64,000 nt of DNA from a virus. Under the pieces are notes generated by a model. The model was not told the DNA's origin, did no database searches, and was given only the letters and a program-made list of their open reading frames with translations. The stretch covers positions 52,155 to 116,154 of IMG/VR virus record IMGVR_UViG_3300007640_000029; one strand, given 5' to 3'. The number at the start of each line of letters is the position of its first letter. The stretch's first letter is position 1. Positions 45,947-54,642 of this stretch are shown here, piece by piece. The position numbers and the translations under genes were made by a program.

Positions 45947-47176
45947 ATGGGAGGTAAGATATTTAATTTTAGAGAGTTTACTGAGGATGTTCTAAACGAA
46001 GGAGGACCAGGTTCCGAGATTAACCCAGGGGATGCCCAGCTTGGATCTTTTCTGAATCAAATTCAGCAGAGTACCGATAGAATCAACAAAGGGTTAAATC
46101 AAGCAACTTCACCAGGTGGGAGATCAGGTGGCTCTAGTGTAAATCAGCAAGAGGTCGATGCACCCGGGGTTACGGATATCGGGAAAATAAAGGCTATAGA
46201 TCTCTTATTAGCTACTTCGGCTGGTGCTAGTCTTGGTAAATTTCTAGCAGACAACCCAGACTATATTGCACAACAGGGGATATCGCAGGAAGCTATTTCA
46301 GACTCTCCCTTAACGGTAGGATCAATCTTAAACAAGCTCAATAGATCCCGGAAGAGTAAGGAGGAATTTGAAACAAACGTCGAGACTATAAAGAAGGCAG
46401 CTGAAGATGATAGCATGGTTCTTCAGCCAGATTATAATCTTTTGCCATCTAGCTCCCCATATGATTATGGATCATTAAAAGACAAAAGGAGTTACCGGGT
46501 TGGTAATTCGGAAGAAAGGTGGGATGCTATTAATAAAGCATTGGAGGATGAAGGATATAAGGTAGATACTGACGAAGTGAATATCATTGCAGTCCGTAAT
46601 AAAATATCCGAGAAAAATGGACACCAAAACCACTTCACGGATTGGATAATGGTAATGAACCCGGAGGACGATAAGGAAGTTGATGTCTTCAGGGCCACAA
46701 CTACGCCTAGTCCACTTTACTTAGCGGTTCCTTTCAGGAACTGGTATGTTGCTGCTAACCCAAATTCTTCGATAAACCCTAAGGGTCTCGCCATACTTCA
46801 GCCTGGAAAATATTCATATAAGGTTGGTAATCATAAGGGATATAAAGCGTTGGTCCAAGACGGAAGTGTAACAGTGCAGAGATATATCCCTGTTTTGGAT
46901 CCTAAGGATGCTAAGTTCACCACGTATTCCCCAGGTAATGCTGAGTCAGGCAAGTTTGGTATTAATATACACAAAGCTGGAAGCTCTGGATCGGAAAGAA
47001 TAGATAGTTATTCCGCAGGATGTCTGGTTTTTCAAAATCCCGACGGGCTCAGAGATACACTTAATGCTCTTAGCGATAATAACCAGAAGAAGGTTGATGT
47101 TTACGTCTTAGAACTTGACGATCTAAAGTCGGATGCACGTAATAAGGTAGAGTCAGTAATTGCCTCCAGGGGGTAA
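45947..47176 (+). CDS. Putative L,D-transpeptidase-like cell-wall protein with capsid-targeting-like peptide
   Basis: A 409-residue protein starting MGGKIFNFREFTEDVLNEGGPG (cleavage predicted after VLNE). A Gly/Ser/Gln-rich linker leads to a C-terminal domain with FGINIHKAG followed by IDSYSAGCLVFQ, which resembles the His...SxGC active site of YkuD-type L,D-transpeptidases. If packaged, it could act on peptidoglycan during entry. Fold and activity are inferred from this one motif. Confidence 0.6.
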   Translation: MGGKIFNFREFTEDVLNEGGPGSEINPGDAQLGSFLNQIQQSTDRINKGLNQATSPGGRSGGSSVNQQEVDAPGVTDIGKIKAIDLLLATSAGASLGKFLADNPDYIAQQGISQEAISDSPLTVGSILNKLNRSRKSKEEFETNVETIKKAAEDDSMVLQPDYNLLPSSSPYDYGSLKDKRSYRVGNSEERWDAINKALEDEGYKVDTDEVNIIAVRNKISEKNGHQNHFTDWIMVMNPEDDKEVDVFRATTTPSPLYLAVPFRNWYVAANPNSSINPKGLAILQPGKYSYKVGNHKGYKALVQDGSVTVQRYIPVLDPKDAKFTTYSPGNAESGKFGINIHKAGSSGSERIDSYSAGCLVFQNPDGLRDTLNALSDNNQKKVDVYVLELDDLKSDARNKVESVIASRG

Positions 47177-47284
47177 GATTCTTTCATTAGTCCACATCTC
47201 TTTTCTAATTGATCTTCGCAGGTCGGGGTTACCCGTGAAAGTATTCCGCAGGGTTTTGTCCGTGTATTGTAGAAACAAAATCCT

Positions 47285-48694
47285 TTGCTCAAAGTAAAGA
47301 AGTTACAAAATAGATTAGATTTGAGTTCTACTTTAACCATAACAGACCAGATAAATCAGAAGTATAGGGAATATGCATTATACGTCTTGCAAGCTCGTGG
47401 AATACCTAATTTCTATGACTCCCTTACTCCGGTACAGAGAATAATTATAGAGAATTCTCCAAACTCCTTTAACAAGACGGTAGGACTAGTGGGGGAGGTA
47501 ATAAGGACAGGGCTTTATCACCATGGTGATTCTTCCTTAGCCGGTGCTATATCAAAGCTAGCTCGCCCGTTCGGATGCTCGCATACAATACTGGAGGGTG
47601 ATGGATTTTTTGGATCCCCAGTTAACCCTAACCCTTCAGCTCCCCGATATACCTCGGTTAGAATAAATCGTAACATCAAGGAAATAGTTAAGCGTCACGA
47701 AGACCTTAATGAAAAAAACGAGGAAGGTGGGCACGACTGGATACATCTAGAAATACCGATAGGACTTCTCACCCATGTAGTGGGAATTGCTGTTGGGTAT
47801 AGAAGCAATATCCTACCGCGGAAGATGGAAGATATAGTGGAGTATCTAGAGGGAAAAAACAAGCTTTTAAAGCCATATTTCAAGGACTTTAATGGTAAGA
47901 TCTATAAGGTAGGTCCAGAGGACAATATATGGATCCTAGAAAGCGGATTTGAGGTAAATAAAACCAGAAAGACGGTTAGAATCTTCGATCTGCCTCCGGT
48001 AATGAGGTACGACTCGTTCATGAAGAAGCTACTATCTAAACTGGATCTTACCGACTGGGAATTTAGAGTTAACAACAACTCACAAAGTACATGTGATGTG
48101 ACTGTCCATCTAAACAAGGTCCCAACTAAGGATTTTGATTCAGCAGTTGAGCTAATTAAAAAACAAACCAAGATAGTAGTAAAGGAGGATGTCGTTTTCA
48201 TAAAGGATGGACTTGTGGCTCAGTTTGATTCTGTGAAAGAATATCTTGATGCCTTCAGGGCTCACCTTGAAAATGTACGCCTGAAGAGGTTAATAAGAGA
48301 CGAGGTTAATCTGAACCTTGATCTGGAATTCCTAGAAGCTAAATTGAAGTTCCTCATTTATATGAGCGAGAAGAAAAGGAAAAATAGCGAGATCCTGGAT
48401 TTCTTGTCCAAATTCAAAAAGTGGATATCACAAAAACTATCAGCTATACAGATAGTAAAACTTTCATCGGATCACATCAAGGAAACCGAAAACGAGATAA
48501 AGAGGATCAAGGGGGAAATTAAGAAAACTAGAGCCCTAATTAAAAAGCAGGAGACTGTGGTTAAAAAGGTAACTGCTCTTCTCAAAAAGACTAAGGCGGC
48601 TTCACTCCTTCCCAAATCGAATGTTAGAACCCCGAAGGAGATAGATCCTGATGTGGAGATCTTTGAATTAGTGGACGAAGAGGATGATATATAA
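47285..48694 (+). CDS. 52: Type II DNA topoisomerase cleavage subunit, gp52-like
   Basis: A 469-residue GyrA/ParC-type subunit, close to T4 gp52 in size. REYALYVLQARGIPNFYDSLTPVQR is the winged-helix entry; the catalytic Tyr lies in PSAPRYTSVRI (about residue 121). The C-terminal part is a long coiled coil (HIKETENEIKRIKGEIKKTR). The DNA-wrapping pinwheel of GyrA is absent, as in T4. Start codon TTG 47285. Confidence 0.92.
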   Translation: MLKVKKLQNRLDLSSTLTITDQINQKYREYALYVLQARGIPNFYDSLTPVQRIIIENSPNSFNKTVGLVGEVIRTGLYHHGDSSLAGAISKLARPFGCSHTILEGDGFFGSPVNPNPSAPRYTSVRINRNIKEIVKRHEDLNEKNEEGGHDWIHLEIPIGLLTHVVGIAVGYRSNILPRKMEDIVEYLEGKNKLLKPYFKDFNGKIYKVGPEDNIWILESGFEVNKTRKTVRIFDLPPVMRYDSFMKKLLSKLDLTDWEFRVNNNSQSTCDVTVHLNKVPTKDFDSAVELIKKQTKIVVKEDVVFIKDGLVAQFDSVKEYLDAFRAHLENVRLKRLIRDEVNLNLDLEFLEAKLKFLIYMSEKKRKNSEILDFLSKFKKWISQKLSAIQIVKLSSDHIKETENEIKRIKGEIKKTRALIKKQETVVKKVTALLKKTKAASLLPKSNVRTPKEIDPDVEIFELVDEEDDI

Positions 48695-48695
48695 G
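48686..48695 (+). promoter_or_regulatory. Late-promoter-like motif GATATATAAG
   Basis: It overlaps the stop codon of the gp52-like gene and lies 20 bases before ATG 48716. Confidence 0.45.
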
Positions 48696-48715
48696 TCAAA
48701 ATATATCACTCCGAT

Positions 48716-49645
48716 ATGATAAACGATTACGTCGACCATTATTTTTTGACCGCAATCAACGAGGAACTTCAGGTAGACTGGGGTAAATCAGGACTCCCTC
48801 TGGATAAGGAGATCAAGATAAATAAACAGCCCATAAAGCCATACGAGCTTGCCATGGATGTTGTTGATACCTGGTTGGAAAACATTAGGGAGGTTTCGAA
48901 AGAAGACATAGAAAAGGATGCACATAAGAAGATCTTTGATGTAGCCTTTAATAGGATGGCTAAAAAGATATTTCCCGCACTGATCCCTTACGTATTACCA
49001 GAAATTAAATATGAGGGACAGGATGTTGTAGAGGTGAAAGATATAACTCCACAGCAGTTCTGGAAAGAAGCTTGGCCCAAAATATGGGAGGAATTCAGTT
49101 CTCCCGAAAGACTACTTCTAAAAAAATACGTCACCCTATCCTCTGAGACCTCCTATGATGAAGCAATGGAAGGATTAGCTGATGCACTGGATACTTATTC
49201 TGTTTATAAACCTGTTGTAGAGGAACAGGCCAATATGCTTGTGGAGCTAATGGGTAACTCATTCTCTAAACTTTTTGGTGGTAAAAAAGTTGAGGTATTC
49301 AATAAGATGCTATCTGACTTATTTACTGATCTTAATTCTAGACTTAGCGGGGAGAAGATAGATTTCCAGCTTCTTAAAAAAGATGAAGTAGAGGACGGAA
49401 ACATAGAGGATCTGCAATCTGATATACAATCCCCCGATGCGAAGAGATCTTTCGCAGAAATAGAGAAGAAGCTTTCTTCTTTTAGCGCAGATCTTGCTAA
49501 ATCTAAATCTTCCAGTAGATCTGGATCTAGTAACCAAGCCCCAATACGCACCGATGTCCAATCGATAAGAAAATGGGCTCAGACCTTGGATCCAGCAACT
49601 AAGCAAGTCATCATAGATACGATTAGATCCACCGGGATGAAATAA
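48716..49645 (+). CDS. Unknown acidic helical protein
   Basis: A 309-residue protein without a recognised domain. It is helical, with an acidic middle (KKDEVEDGNIEDLQSDIQSP), a Ser-rich linker (SKSSSRSGSSNQ, about residue 265) and a final helix (VQSIRKWAQTLDPATKQVII). A terminator follows. It lies between topoisomerase and clamp genes. Confidence 0.5.
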   Translation: MINDYVDHYFLTAINEELQVDWGKSGLPLDKEIKINKQPIKPYELAMDVVDTWLENIREVSKEDIEKDAHKKIFDVAFNRMAKKIFPALIPYVLPEIKYEGQDVVEVKDITPQQFWKEAWPKIWEEFSSPERLLLKKYVTLSSETSYDEAMEGLADALDTYSVYKPVVEEQANMLVELMGNSFSKLFGGKKVEVFNKMLSDLFTDLNSRLSGEKIDFQLLKKDEVEDGNIEDLQSDIQSPDAKRSFAEIEKKLSSFSADLAKSKSSSRSGSSNQAPIRTDVQSIRKWAQTLDPATKQVIIDTIRSTGMK

Positions 49646-49665
49646 GCCAAAATATAATAGGATCC

Positions 49666-49694
49666 AAATCCCGGCAATTTGTCGGGATTTTTTT
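49666..49694 (+). terminator. Intrinsic terminator
   Basis: AAATCCCG, loop GCAATTTG, CGGGATTT and a T7 run. Confidence 0.82.
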
Positions 49695-49749
49695 GTGTTA
49701 ATCGAAAACAATTCTCTTAATCGCTATACAACGTGTAAATAATTAAGAG

Positions 49750-50508
49750 ATGCAAATTAGAGTAACCAGTACCAGCAACCTCATTTCCTTTCTGAAAAAG
49801 TTGAAGGTTGTTGATAAGAGTGTTCTCCTCGAATTGGACAGCGAGAAGCTCTTTTGTAAGGTCCACACCCCCGACAAGTCCGTGATGAAATACTCAGCGG
49901 TAGATGTTGATCAGGTATTTGATGAAATGCCTGAATTGGATGGGACCTGTGATAGAATAAAGATAGGTTTAATTGATGTCACAAGACTCATGGATTGCTT
50001 CAAGCATTTCAGACCCGAGGAGGATATACATCTCGACCTGGAGGTTTCTGAAGTCGAGGGAGAGTGTGTGGCTACACAGCTTCGAGTCGTTTCGAATTCC
50101 CTGCAGATCAAGATCAGATGTGCGGATCTCTCCCTTATATCCTATGTTGAGGACAATATACTTTCCATAGTTCACTCGAAAGAAGACGCCCTCTCCAACT
50201 TTAAAATCTACAGTTCGGATTTTTCGTCAGTTATGGCTTTGTGCGGTCTTGAGAGTAATTCTGAGGAACTGCTTGTCTACAAGGTAGAAGACAATAGCGT
50301 GAAGATTAACGGGGATTCGTTTAACTATAAGCTGAACATAGGATCCGACGAAATCTCAGTTGACGGAAGTACTGAATCATCGATCTATAAATCACACCTT
50401 AACTATGTAGATACTGAGACTTGCGGGTGTTACCTGCATGAGAACAGAATTGTCTTCTTCTCAGAGCAATCAGACACTTCGACTGCAGTCGGTATCATAG
50501 AGAAATAA
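49750..50508 (+). CDS. 45: Sliding clamp-like protein (gp45 type)
   Basis: A 252-residue beta-rich acidic protein, near T4 gp45 in length (228). Repeating beta-alpha-beta units (LISFLKKLKVVDKSVLLELD, IGLIDVTRLMDCFKHF, FKIYSSDFSSVMALCG) fit a two-domain clamp. It is directly upstream of the C-terminal polymerase half by 6 bases, which supports the call. Sequence identity is weak by eye. Confidence 0.62.
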   Translation: MQIRVTSTSNLISFLKKLKVVDKSVLLELDSEKLFCKVHTPDKSVMKYSAVDVDQVFDEMPELDGTCDRIKIGLIDVTRLMDCFKHFRPEEDIHLDLEVSEVEGECVATQLRVVSNSLQIKIRCADLSLISYVEDNILSIVHSKEDALSNFKIYSSDFSSVMALCGLESNSEELLVYKVEDNSVKINGDSFNYKLNIGSDEISVDGSTESSIYKSHLNYVDTETCGCYLHENRIVFFSEQSDTSTAVGIIEK

Positions 50509-50514
50509 TAGATC

Positions 50515-51660
50515 ATGTCGGAAGCAGAGGAATTAAAAAAGAAGATTGAAACCCTTACAGCTCTAAAAAACGAGCTTAAGAACGAGGAACAAGCGATAAA
50601 GCTTACCATGAACTCTATCTATGGAGCAATTGGTAACAGCTGGTTCGTCTGCTTCAATCCCGAAGTAGCTGAGGCTGTTACCCTTCAGGGCCAGAGTTTA
50701 ATCAAGCACTCGGAGAAGATTCTTCATAAATATTTCCACGAGTTTTGGCACAAGGACAAGGAACTTCACGATAAGCTGGGTTTAACCTCTGTGAAGAAGA
50801 TCCACAAGCCAATGGTAGTTTACGGGGACACTGATTCTAATTATGTCACGTTTCAGGAGGTTGTAGCCTCCTGTGAGGGTTGGGAAGGAAGCGACAAAGA
50901 TCTAATACTAGCCATAAACGAAAATAGATTGGTCGGTTACCTCAAGAAGTGTTTTGACATCTACGCTGAGAAATGGGGTACTGACAACTACCAAGATTTC
51001 GAAATGGAGACTCTCTCTATTAACGGAATATTTCTTGGTAAGAAGAAGTACGTAACCAATATAGTTTATTCTGACGGAGTTCACTCGGATCCTCTCACCT
51101 CTATTAAGACCACGGGGGTGGAGATGGTTAAGGGAGGGACACCTTCGTTCGTAAGGGAGAAGCTCATCTACCTAACTAAATTTATTTTCAGCAGAGGTAA
51201 TAAGTTTGAACTTAGAGAATTTGTACAGGAGCTCAAGAGCATAAAGAAAGATTTTAAGGCACAGGAACCTGAAAATATATCAGCTGCGATCATGGTTAAT
51301 AACTATGAAAAGTTCGTGCTGAATGACACCACGGCTCTGGAAGTAGCTAAAGGGTGTCCGATACACGTAAGAGCTTCTGCTTACCACAACTACTTGCTAA
51401 ATTCAACAAGGTTTAAGGATAAGTATCCACTCTTGGGAAGTGGAGAGAAGGTTAGGTTTTATTTCGTAAAGACCAAAAACATCAAAGAGAATAATGTTTT
51501 TGCCTATGCACAGGGGACATTTCCACACGAATTTGCTCCCCCGATTGACTTCGACGAACAATTTACAAAAACCATCCTTGATCCAATTAATAGATTCATA
51601 GAGGTTATGGGGCATAACCCAATAAGTCCCAACTTATTCATGATTAATACTCTTTTCTAA
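50515..51660 (+). CDS. 43: DNA polymerase B, C-terminal half (motifs B and C)
   Basis: A 381-residue C-terminal piece of the gp43-type polymerase. After a charged helix (EELKKKIETLTALKNELKNE) come motif B KLTMNSIYGAIGN (about residue 28), motif C VVYGDTDSNYV (about 103) and the KKKYVTN thumb-entry motif (about 178). It has no exonuclease and no motif A; these are in the gene at 27837. The start helix and the N-half end helix could form a coiled coil that joins the fingers. Confidence 0.92.
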   Translation: MSEAEELKKKIETLTALKNELKNEEQAIKLTMNSIYGAIGNSWFVCFNPEVAEAVTLQGQSLIKHSEKILHKYFHEFWHKDKELHDKLGLTSVKKIHKPMVVYGDTDSNYVTFQEVVASCEGWEGSDKDLILAINENRLVGYLKKCFDIYAEKWGTDNYQDFEMETLSINGIFLGKKKYVTNIVYSDGVHSDPLTSIKTTGVEMVKGGTPSFVREKLIYLTKFIFSRGNKFELREFVQELKSIKKDFKAQEPENISAAIMVNNYEKFVLNDTTALEVAKGCPIHVRASAYHNYLLNSTRFKDKYPLLGSGEKVRFYFVKTKNIKENNVFAYAQGTFPHEFAPPIDFDEQFTKTILDPINRFIEVMGHNPISPNLFMINTLF

Positions 51661-51661
51661 T

Positions 51662-51844
51662 ATGGGATTTAACAAAAGATTTTTGCCGGAGGTGGAGGAG
51701 CTTCAGAAAATCCGGGAAAGTATGGGTGACGACGATAAATTTTTAGAGAGGTATCTTTACGGACCGGATGCTATAATTGGCTCCATAGAATCCAACGAGT
51801 ACGTTCTGGAGATAGAGAAGAAAAAGGGTCTAGAAAATGAATGA
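51662..51844 (+). CDS. Small acidic protein after polymerase half
   Basis: A 60-residue charged protein (PEVEELQKIRESMGDDDKFLERYL), ATG one base after the polymerase stop and overlapping the next gene by 8 bases. Position suggests a replication accessory, but no family is recognised. Confidence 0.5.
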   Translation: MGFNKRFLPEVEELQKIRESMGDDDKFLERYLYGPDAIIGSIESNEYVLEIEKKKGLENE

Positions 51845-52115
51845 GACTTATTTAGATAAGGACATGGATGCTGAATTCGAATCATATCGTGATTCGATGT
51901 ACCAGAATTTCGATGTTATAGAACTTAATACATTTGAGTTTATACGGGAGGATTGTCTAAGTCCAAAATACAAGCTGGAACGTATCCAGGAGATGTTGGA
52001 TTTTTTCCTTCTCGAGGAGAGATACGATAAATGTGAGAAGCTAATGGAGATAAAGGCAGCACTAGAGGTAAGTTACATCATCTCTGAGTTGTATCAGGAA
52101 AAGATGGATCATTGA
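51837..52115 (+). CDS. Small acidic helical protein
   Basis: A 92-residue acidic, helical protein (YRDSMYQNFDVIELNTFEFI...KLERIQEMLDFFLLEERYD). It overlaps the preceding gene and ends the polymerase unit. UvrB/UvrC-motif-like in shape (ERIQEMLDFFLLEERYDKCEKL) but not clearly so. Confidence 0.5.
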   Translation: MNETYLDKDMDAEFESYRDSMYQNFDVIELNTFEFIREDCLSPKYKLERIQEMLDFFLLEERYDKCEKLMEIKAALEVSYIISELYQEKMDH

Positions 52116-52168
52116 TCCACTCATTCAGAAGAATGTGTGGAAGGATAAATCTATCCTGTCCATTGTAT

Positions 52169-52178
52169 GATATATACA
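52169..52178 (+). promoter_or_regulatory. Late-promoter-like motif GATATATACA
   Basis: It lies 16 bases before ATG 52195. Confidence 0.5.
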
Positions 52179-52194
52179 AAAAACAAAAATCCAG

Positions 52195-53673
52195 ATGGGA
52201 AAAATATCCCCGGCACTTAGCTATAAATCTTTTCTTAATGAAGCGGAAGAGAGGGAATCAGTAGATATCCTTATCTTAAGCGGGCAATCTTCCCCTAGTA
52301 AAACTGCTAAATCTTTCGTCGAAGAATGCTCTAGTCGGGGAATAGAGTGTAGAGTAGTTAATGTTAATAATTGTGTACTGGAAAAAGTCTATAATGGACA
52401 TCTTCTTAGGGAAGAAAACGGGGATGAGGTAGTTGAGATCTTGATACGTCCTGAAACAACAGCGGTAGTACCAAGGAGAGGGGTAATAACCAATTCCTAC
52501 ACCAAGAGGATCATGTCCGAATTGGAGAACTCCAGATACTTTTGTCTCAATTCTCTCGAATCCATCGAGGTGTGTGAAAGTAAATACCTAACTTCGCAGG
52601 TTCTCGAAGACGCCGGTATACCGGTTCCTAGATATTCCCTCGTAAGCGGAGAAGAGACTTTGGATAGGTCCCTTGAAGAAGTAGGAGGAGAATTTCCAGT
52701 AGTCATGAAGCTATTATCGGGGACTCAAGGTATAGGAGTATCCATAGTAGATTCTTATGCTTCACTTAAGTCGGTTTACCAGACAATAAGAAAGCTTGAT
52801 CCTGACGGGGAGATACTGCTGCAAGAAAAGATTGACTCCAATTTCGATGTTAGAGTTCAGGTTATTACCAAGAAATTCGATCCTCTGAATCCGGGAAAGG
52901 ACAACTGCGAGATTCTTGGCGCTATGAAAAGAGAGGCAGTTGAAAAGGACTTCAGAACTAATTATTCATTAGGCGGTAGCGTTTCTGCGTATGAGCTAAC
53001 TGAGGAGATTGAGAAGATAGCTTGCGAATCTGCTAATGCAGTATCTTGTCACTGGTGTGGTGTTGATATTATGATAGATTCTCAATCTGGGAATCCATAT
53101 GTTCTGGAAGTTAACTCCTCGCCAGGCACGGAGGGAATATCGGAGGCTATAGGAAAACCTATCGTCGGTGATGTGATAGATTTTATAGTTGACAAAAACA
53201 ACTGGTCATACACGAAGATGGAAGTTGGTTATTTGGAGACAGTAGAGATTCCACAGATAGGAAAATTTGTAGCCAAGTTCGATACCGGAAATGGTTCTAC
53301 TGCGAGCTCCATACACGCGGATGAAATTAGTGTAGAGGGCGATAAGCTCCTTTGGAAGATAGGTGATGTGGAGCTTGAGAATAAGATAGTTGGTTACACC
53401 AATACCGAGGTTGGCCGTGAAACCATCGAGAGACCTATAATAGAGGTTGATCTAGTTTTCAATGATGTAAAGATCCCTAATGTAAGAATTGCTCCTACCG
53501 ATAGAATATCCAAATCTACTCCGCTTTTAATCAACAGGAAGCTTATGAAAAGACTTGGAGTTATGGTAAATCCGCATAAAGCATTTGTAATATCTGAGCC
53601 GATGTCTGAATACGCACCGCTCAAAGCAAAGGGGAAACGTCACGGTGGGATAGAGTTTAGCTCGGATAGCTAG
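52195..53673 (+). CDS. RimK-type ATP-grasp ligase fused to RimB-type aspartic-protease-fold domain
   Basis: A 492-residue fusion. Residues 1-16 (MGKISPALSYKSFLNE) carry a capsid-targeting-like YKSFLNE. Residues about 25-330 are a RimK-type ATP-grasp ligase: VMKLLSGTQGIGVSIV, ILLQEKID, FRTNYSLGGSVSA, GVDIMID and VLEVNSSPGTEGI. Residues about 345-475 match the RimB/ATP-dependent zinc protease family: FVAKFDTGNGSTASSIHA (Asp363) and LINRKLMKRLGV. RimK adds Glu to ribosomal protein S6; RimB-type proteins act with it. Both are separate in bacteria that I know. Confidence 0.88.
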   Translation: MGKISPALSYKSFLNEAEERESVDILILSGQSSPSKTAKSFVEECSSRGIECRVVNVNNCVLEKVYNGHLLREENGDEVVEILIRPETTAVVPRRGVITNSYTKRIMSELENSRYFCLNSLESIEVCESKYLTSQVLEDAGIPVPRYSLVSGEETLDRSLEEVGGEFPVVMKLLSGTQGIGVSIVDSYASLKSVYQTIRKLDPDGEILLQEKIDSNFDVRVQVITKKFDPLNPGKDNCEILGAMKREAVEKDFRTNYSLGGSVSAYELTEEIEKIACESANAVSCHWCGVDIMIDSQSGNPYVLEVNSSPGTEGISEAIGKPIVGDVIDFIVDKNNWSYTKMEVGYLETVEIPQIGKFVAKFDTGNGSTASSIHADEISVEGDKLLWKIGDVELENKIVGYTNTEVGRETIERPIIEVDLVFNDVKIPNVRIAPTDRISKSTPLLINRKLMKRLGVMVNPHKAFVISEPMSEYAPLKAKGKRHGGIEFSSDS

Positions 53674-53692
53674 AACTTATTAGATATATAAT

Positions 53693-53702
53693 TACGAGAA
53701 AA
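53693..53702 (+). promoter_or_regulatory. Late-promoter-like motif GATATATAAT
   Basis: It lies 13 bases before ATG 53716. Confidence 0.5.
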
Positions 53703-53715
53703 AAACTGATCAGCA

Positions 53716-53895
53716 ATGGCTAAAGAAGAAAAAACTGAAAAAATCCAGGTTCTACTGTCTAGTGAAGACCTAGAGGAGTTAAGCAAGAAGATATCTAAAA
53801 AAGCTTTAACAAAAGGTGAACCCCCCGAATCAATATCACACTATGTGAGAAGATTGATTAGGAGGGACCTTGGAAGGTCTGGTTCTGGCGATTGA
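53716..53895 (+). CDS. Small ribbon-helix-helix-like protein
   Basis: A 59-residue basic protein: a short beta strand (IQVLLSSEDLEELSKKI), a helix, then SISHYVRRLIRRDLG. Strand-helix-helix with a basic second helix suggests a small DNA-binding regulator. It has its own late-type promoter motif and ends exactly where the convergent minus-strand gene ends. Confidence 0.6.
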   Translation: MAKEEKTEKIQVLLSSEDLEELSKKISKKALTKGEPPESISHYVRRLIRRDLGRSGSGD

Positions 53896-54219
53896 TCAGG
53901 ACTGATTTTTTATAAAATCCTCAAACCTCATCACCCTACCTGGGCTTGGTGAGGTTTCTTGTTGTGTAAGATCTTGATATGACTGTTCGGGGTTTACCTG
54001 ATCGTCTGGTAATTCCATTTGTGAATTTACATCAGAGGGGGCTTCATTAAAATCTCCGTCTGCTGCCGGAGGATCCTCCTGGAAGTCTTGACTTTGCGTT
54101 TCATCCCTTTCTTCGGGGAATTCTTGGTTTACTGGAGATTCCTCCATACCTTCTTCTTCGATTCCCTCTAGATCAAGGGTATCCTCAATTTGTACGTCTG
54201 GCGTTTCTTCTTCAGTCAT
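53896..54219 (-). CDS. Acidic disordered protein with C-terminal FEDF motif
   Basis: A 107-residue minus-strand protein dominated by Glu, Asp, Gln and Pro with no hydrophobic core, so it is probably disordered. It ends PGRVMRFEDFIKNQS, an aromatic-x-x-aromatic motif like the N-terminal targeting peptides but at the C-terminus. It could be a scaffold-core or DNA-mimic-like protein; both are inference. Confidence 0.55.
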   Translation of the reverse strand: MTEEETPDVQIEDTLDLEGIEEEGMEESPVNQEFPEERDETQSQDFQEDPPAADGDFNEAPSDVNSQMELPDDQVNPEQSYQDLTQQETSPSPGRVMRFEDFIKNQS

Positions 54220-54321
54220 ATTGTTCTAGTGTTAATGTATATCACTATATATTAATATAGAACTGATGTCCTTTTTTGTTTCAGTGTAGGATAAATAGAT
54301 AAAGCATGCTACTTTAATGTA

Positions 54322-54642
54322 ATGAGGAGAATTTTTGAATTTGACGACTTTATGTCCAACCTATCTTTATCCCTGCCCCAGCAGGAGATGATTAAGAATT
54401 TCGTAAGGAAGTATGAGAAGTACTTCAAATTCCATGATCCGGAGGAGTTTAATAACTCATTGGATGAGATAGTTAATGATGTTATGAGCCAGCTTTCATT
54501 GGATCCATCCTTGAAAGATGCAGTTAAGGATTATATCTCGGGTTTACAGGATCTTTCTGATGGTATATCTGTCATAATGGCTCCGAATCCTCAAATCATT
54601 TACAGGACACAACCGGATATGGTCCAAACTATCATGGGGTAA
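54322..54642 (+). CDS. Small helical protein with FDDF N-terminus
   Basis: A 106-residue protein starting MRRIFEFDDFMSNLSLSLP, related to the capsid-targeting-like starts but without a clear hydrophobic-x-Glu site. The rest is helical. A GGATAAATAGAT motif upstream (about 54290) is a variant of the late-promoter motif. Confidence 0.55.
   Translation: MRRIFEFDDFMSNLSLSLPQQEMIKNFVRKYEKYFKFHDPEEFNNSLDEIVNDVMSQLSLDPSLKDAVKDYISGLQDLSDGISVIMAPNPQIIYRTQPDMVQTIMG

Noticed and set aside
47177-47284. Upstream extension of the gp52-like gene
   Set aside because: In-frame stops occur before TTG 47285, and the conserved region begins soon after it.
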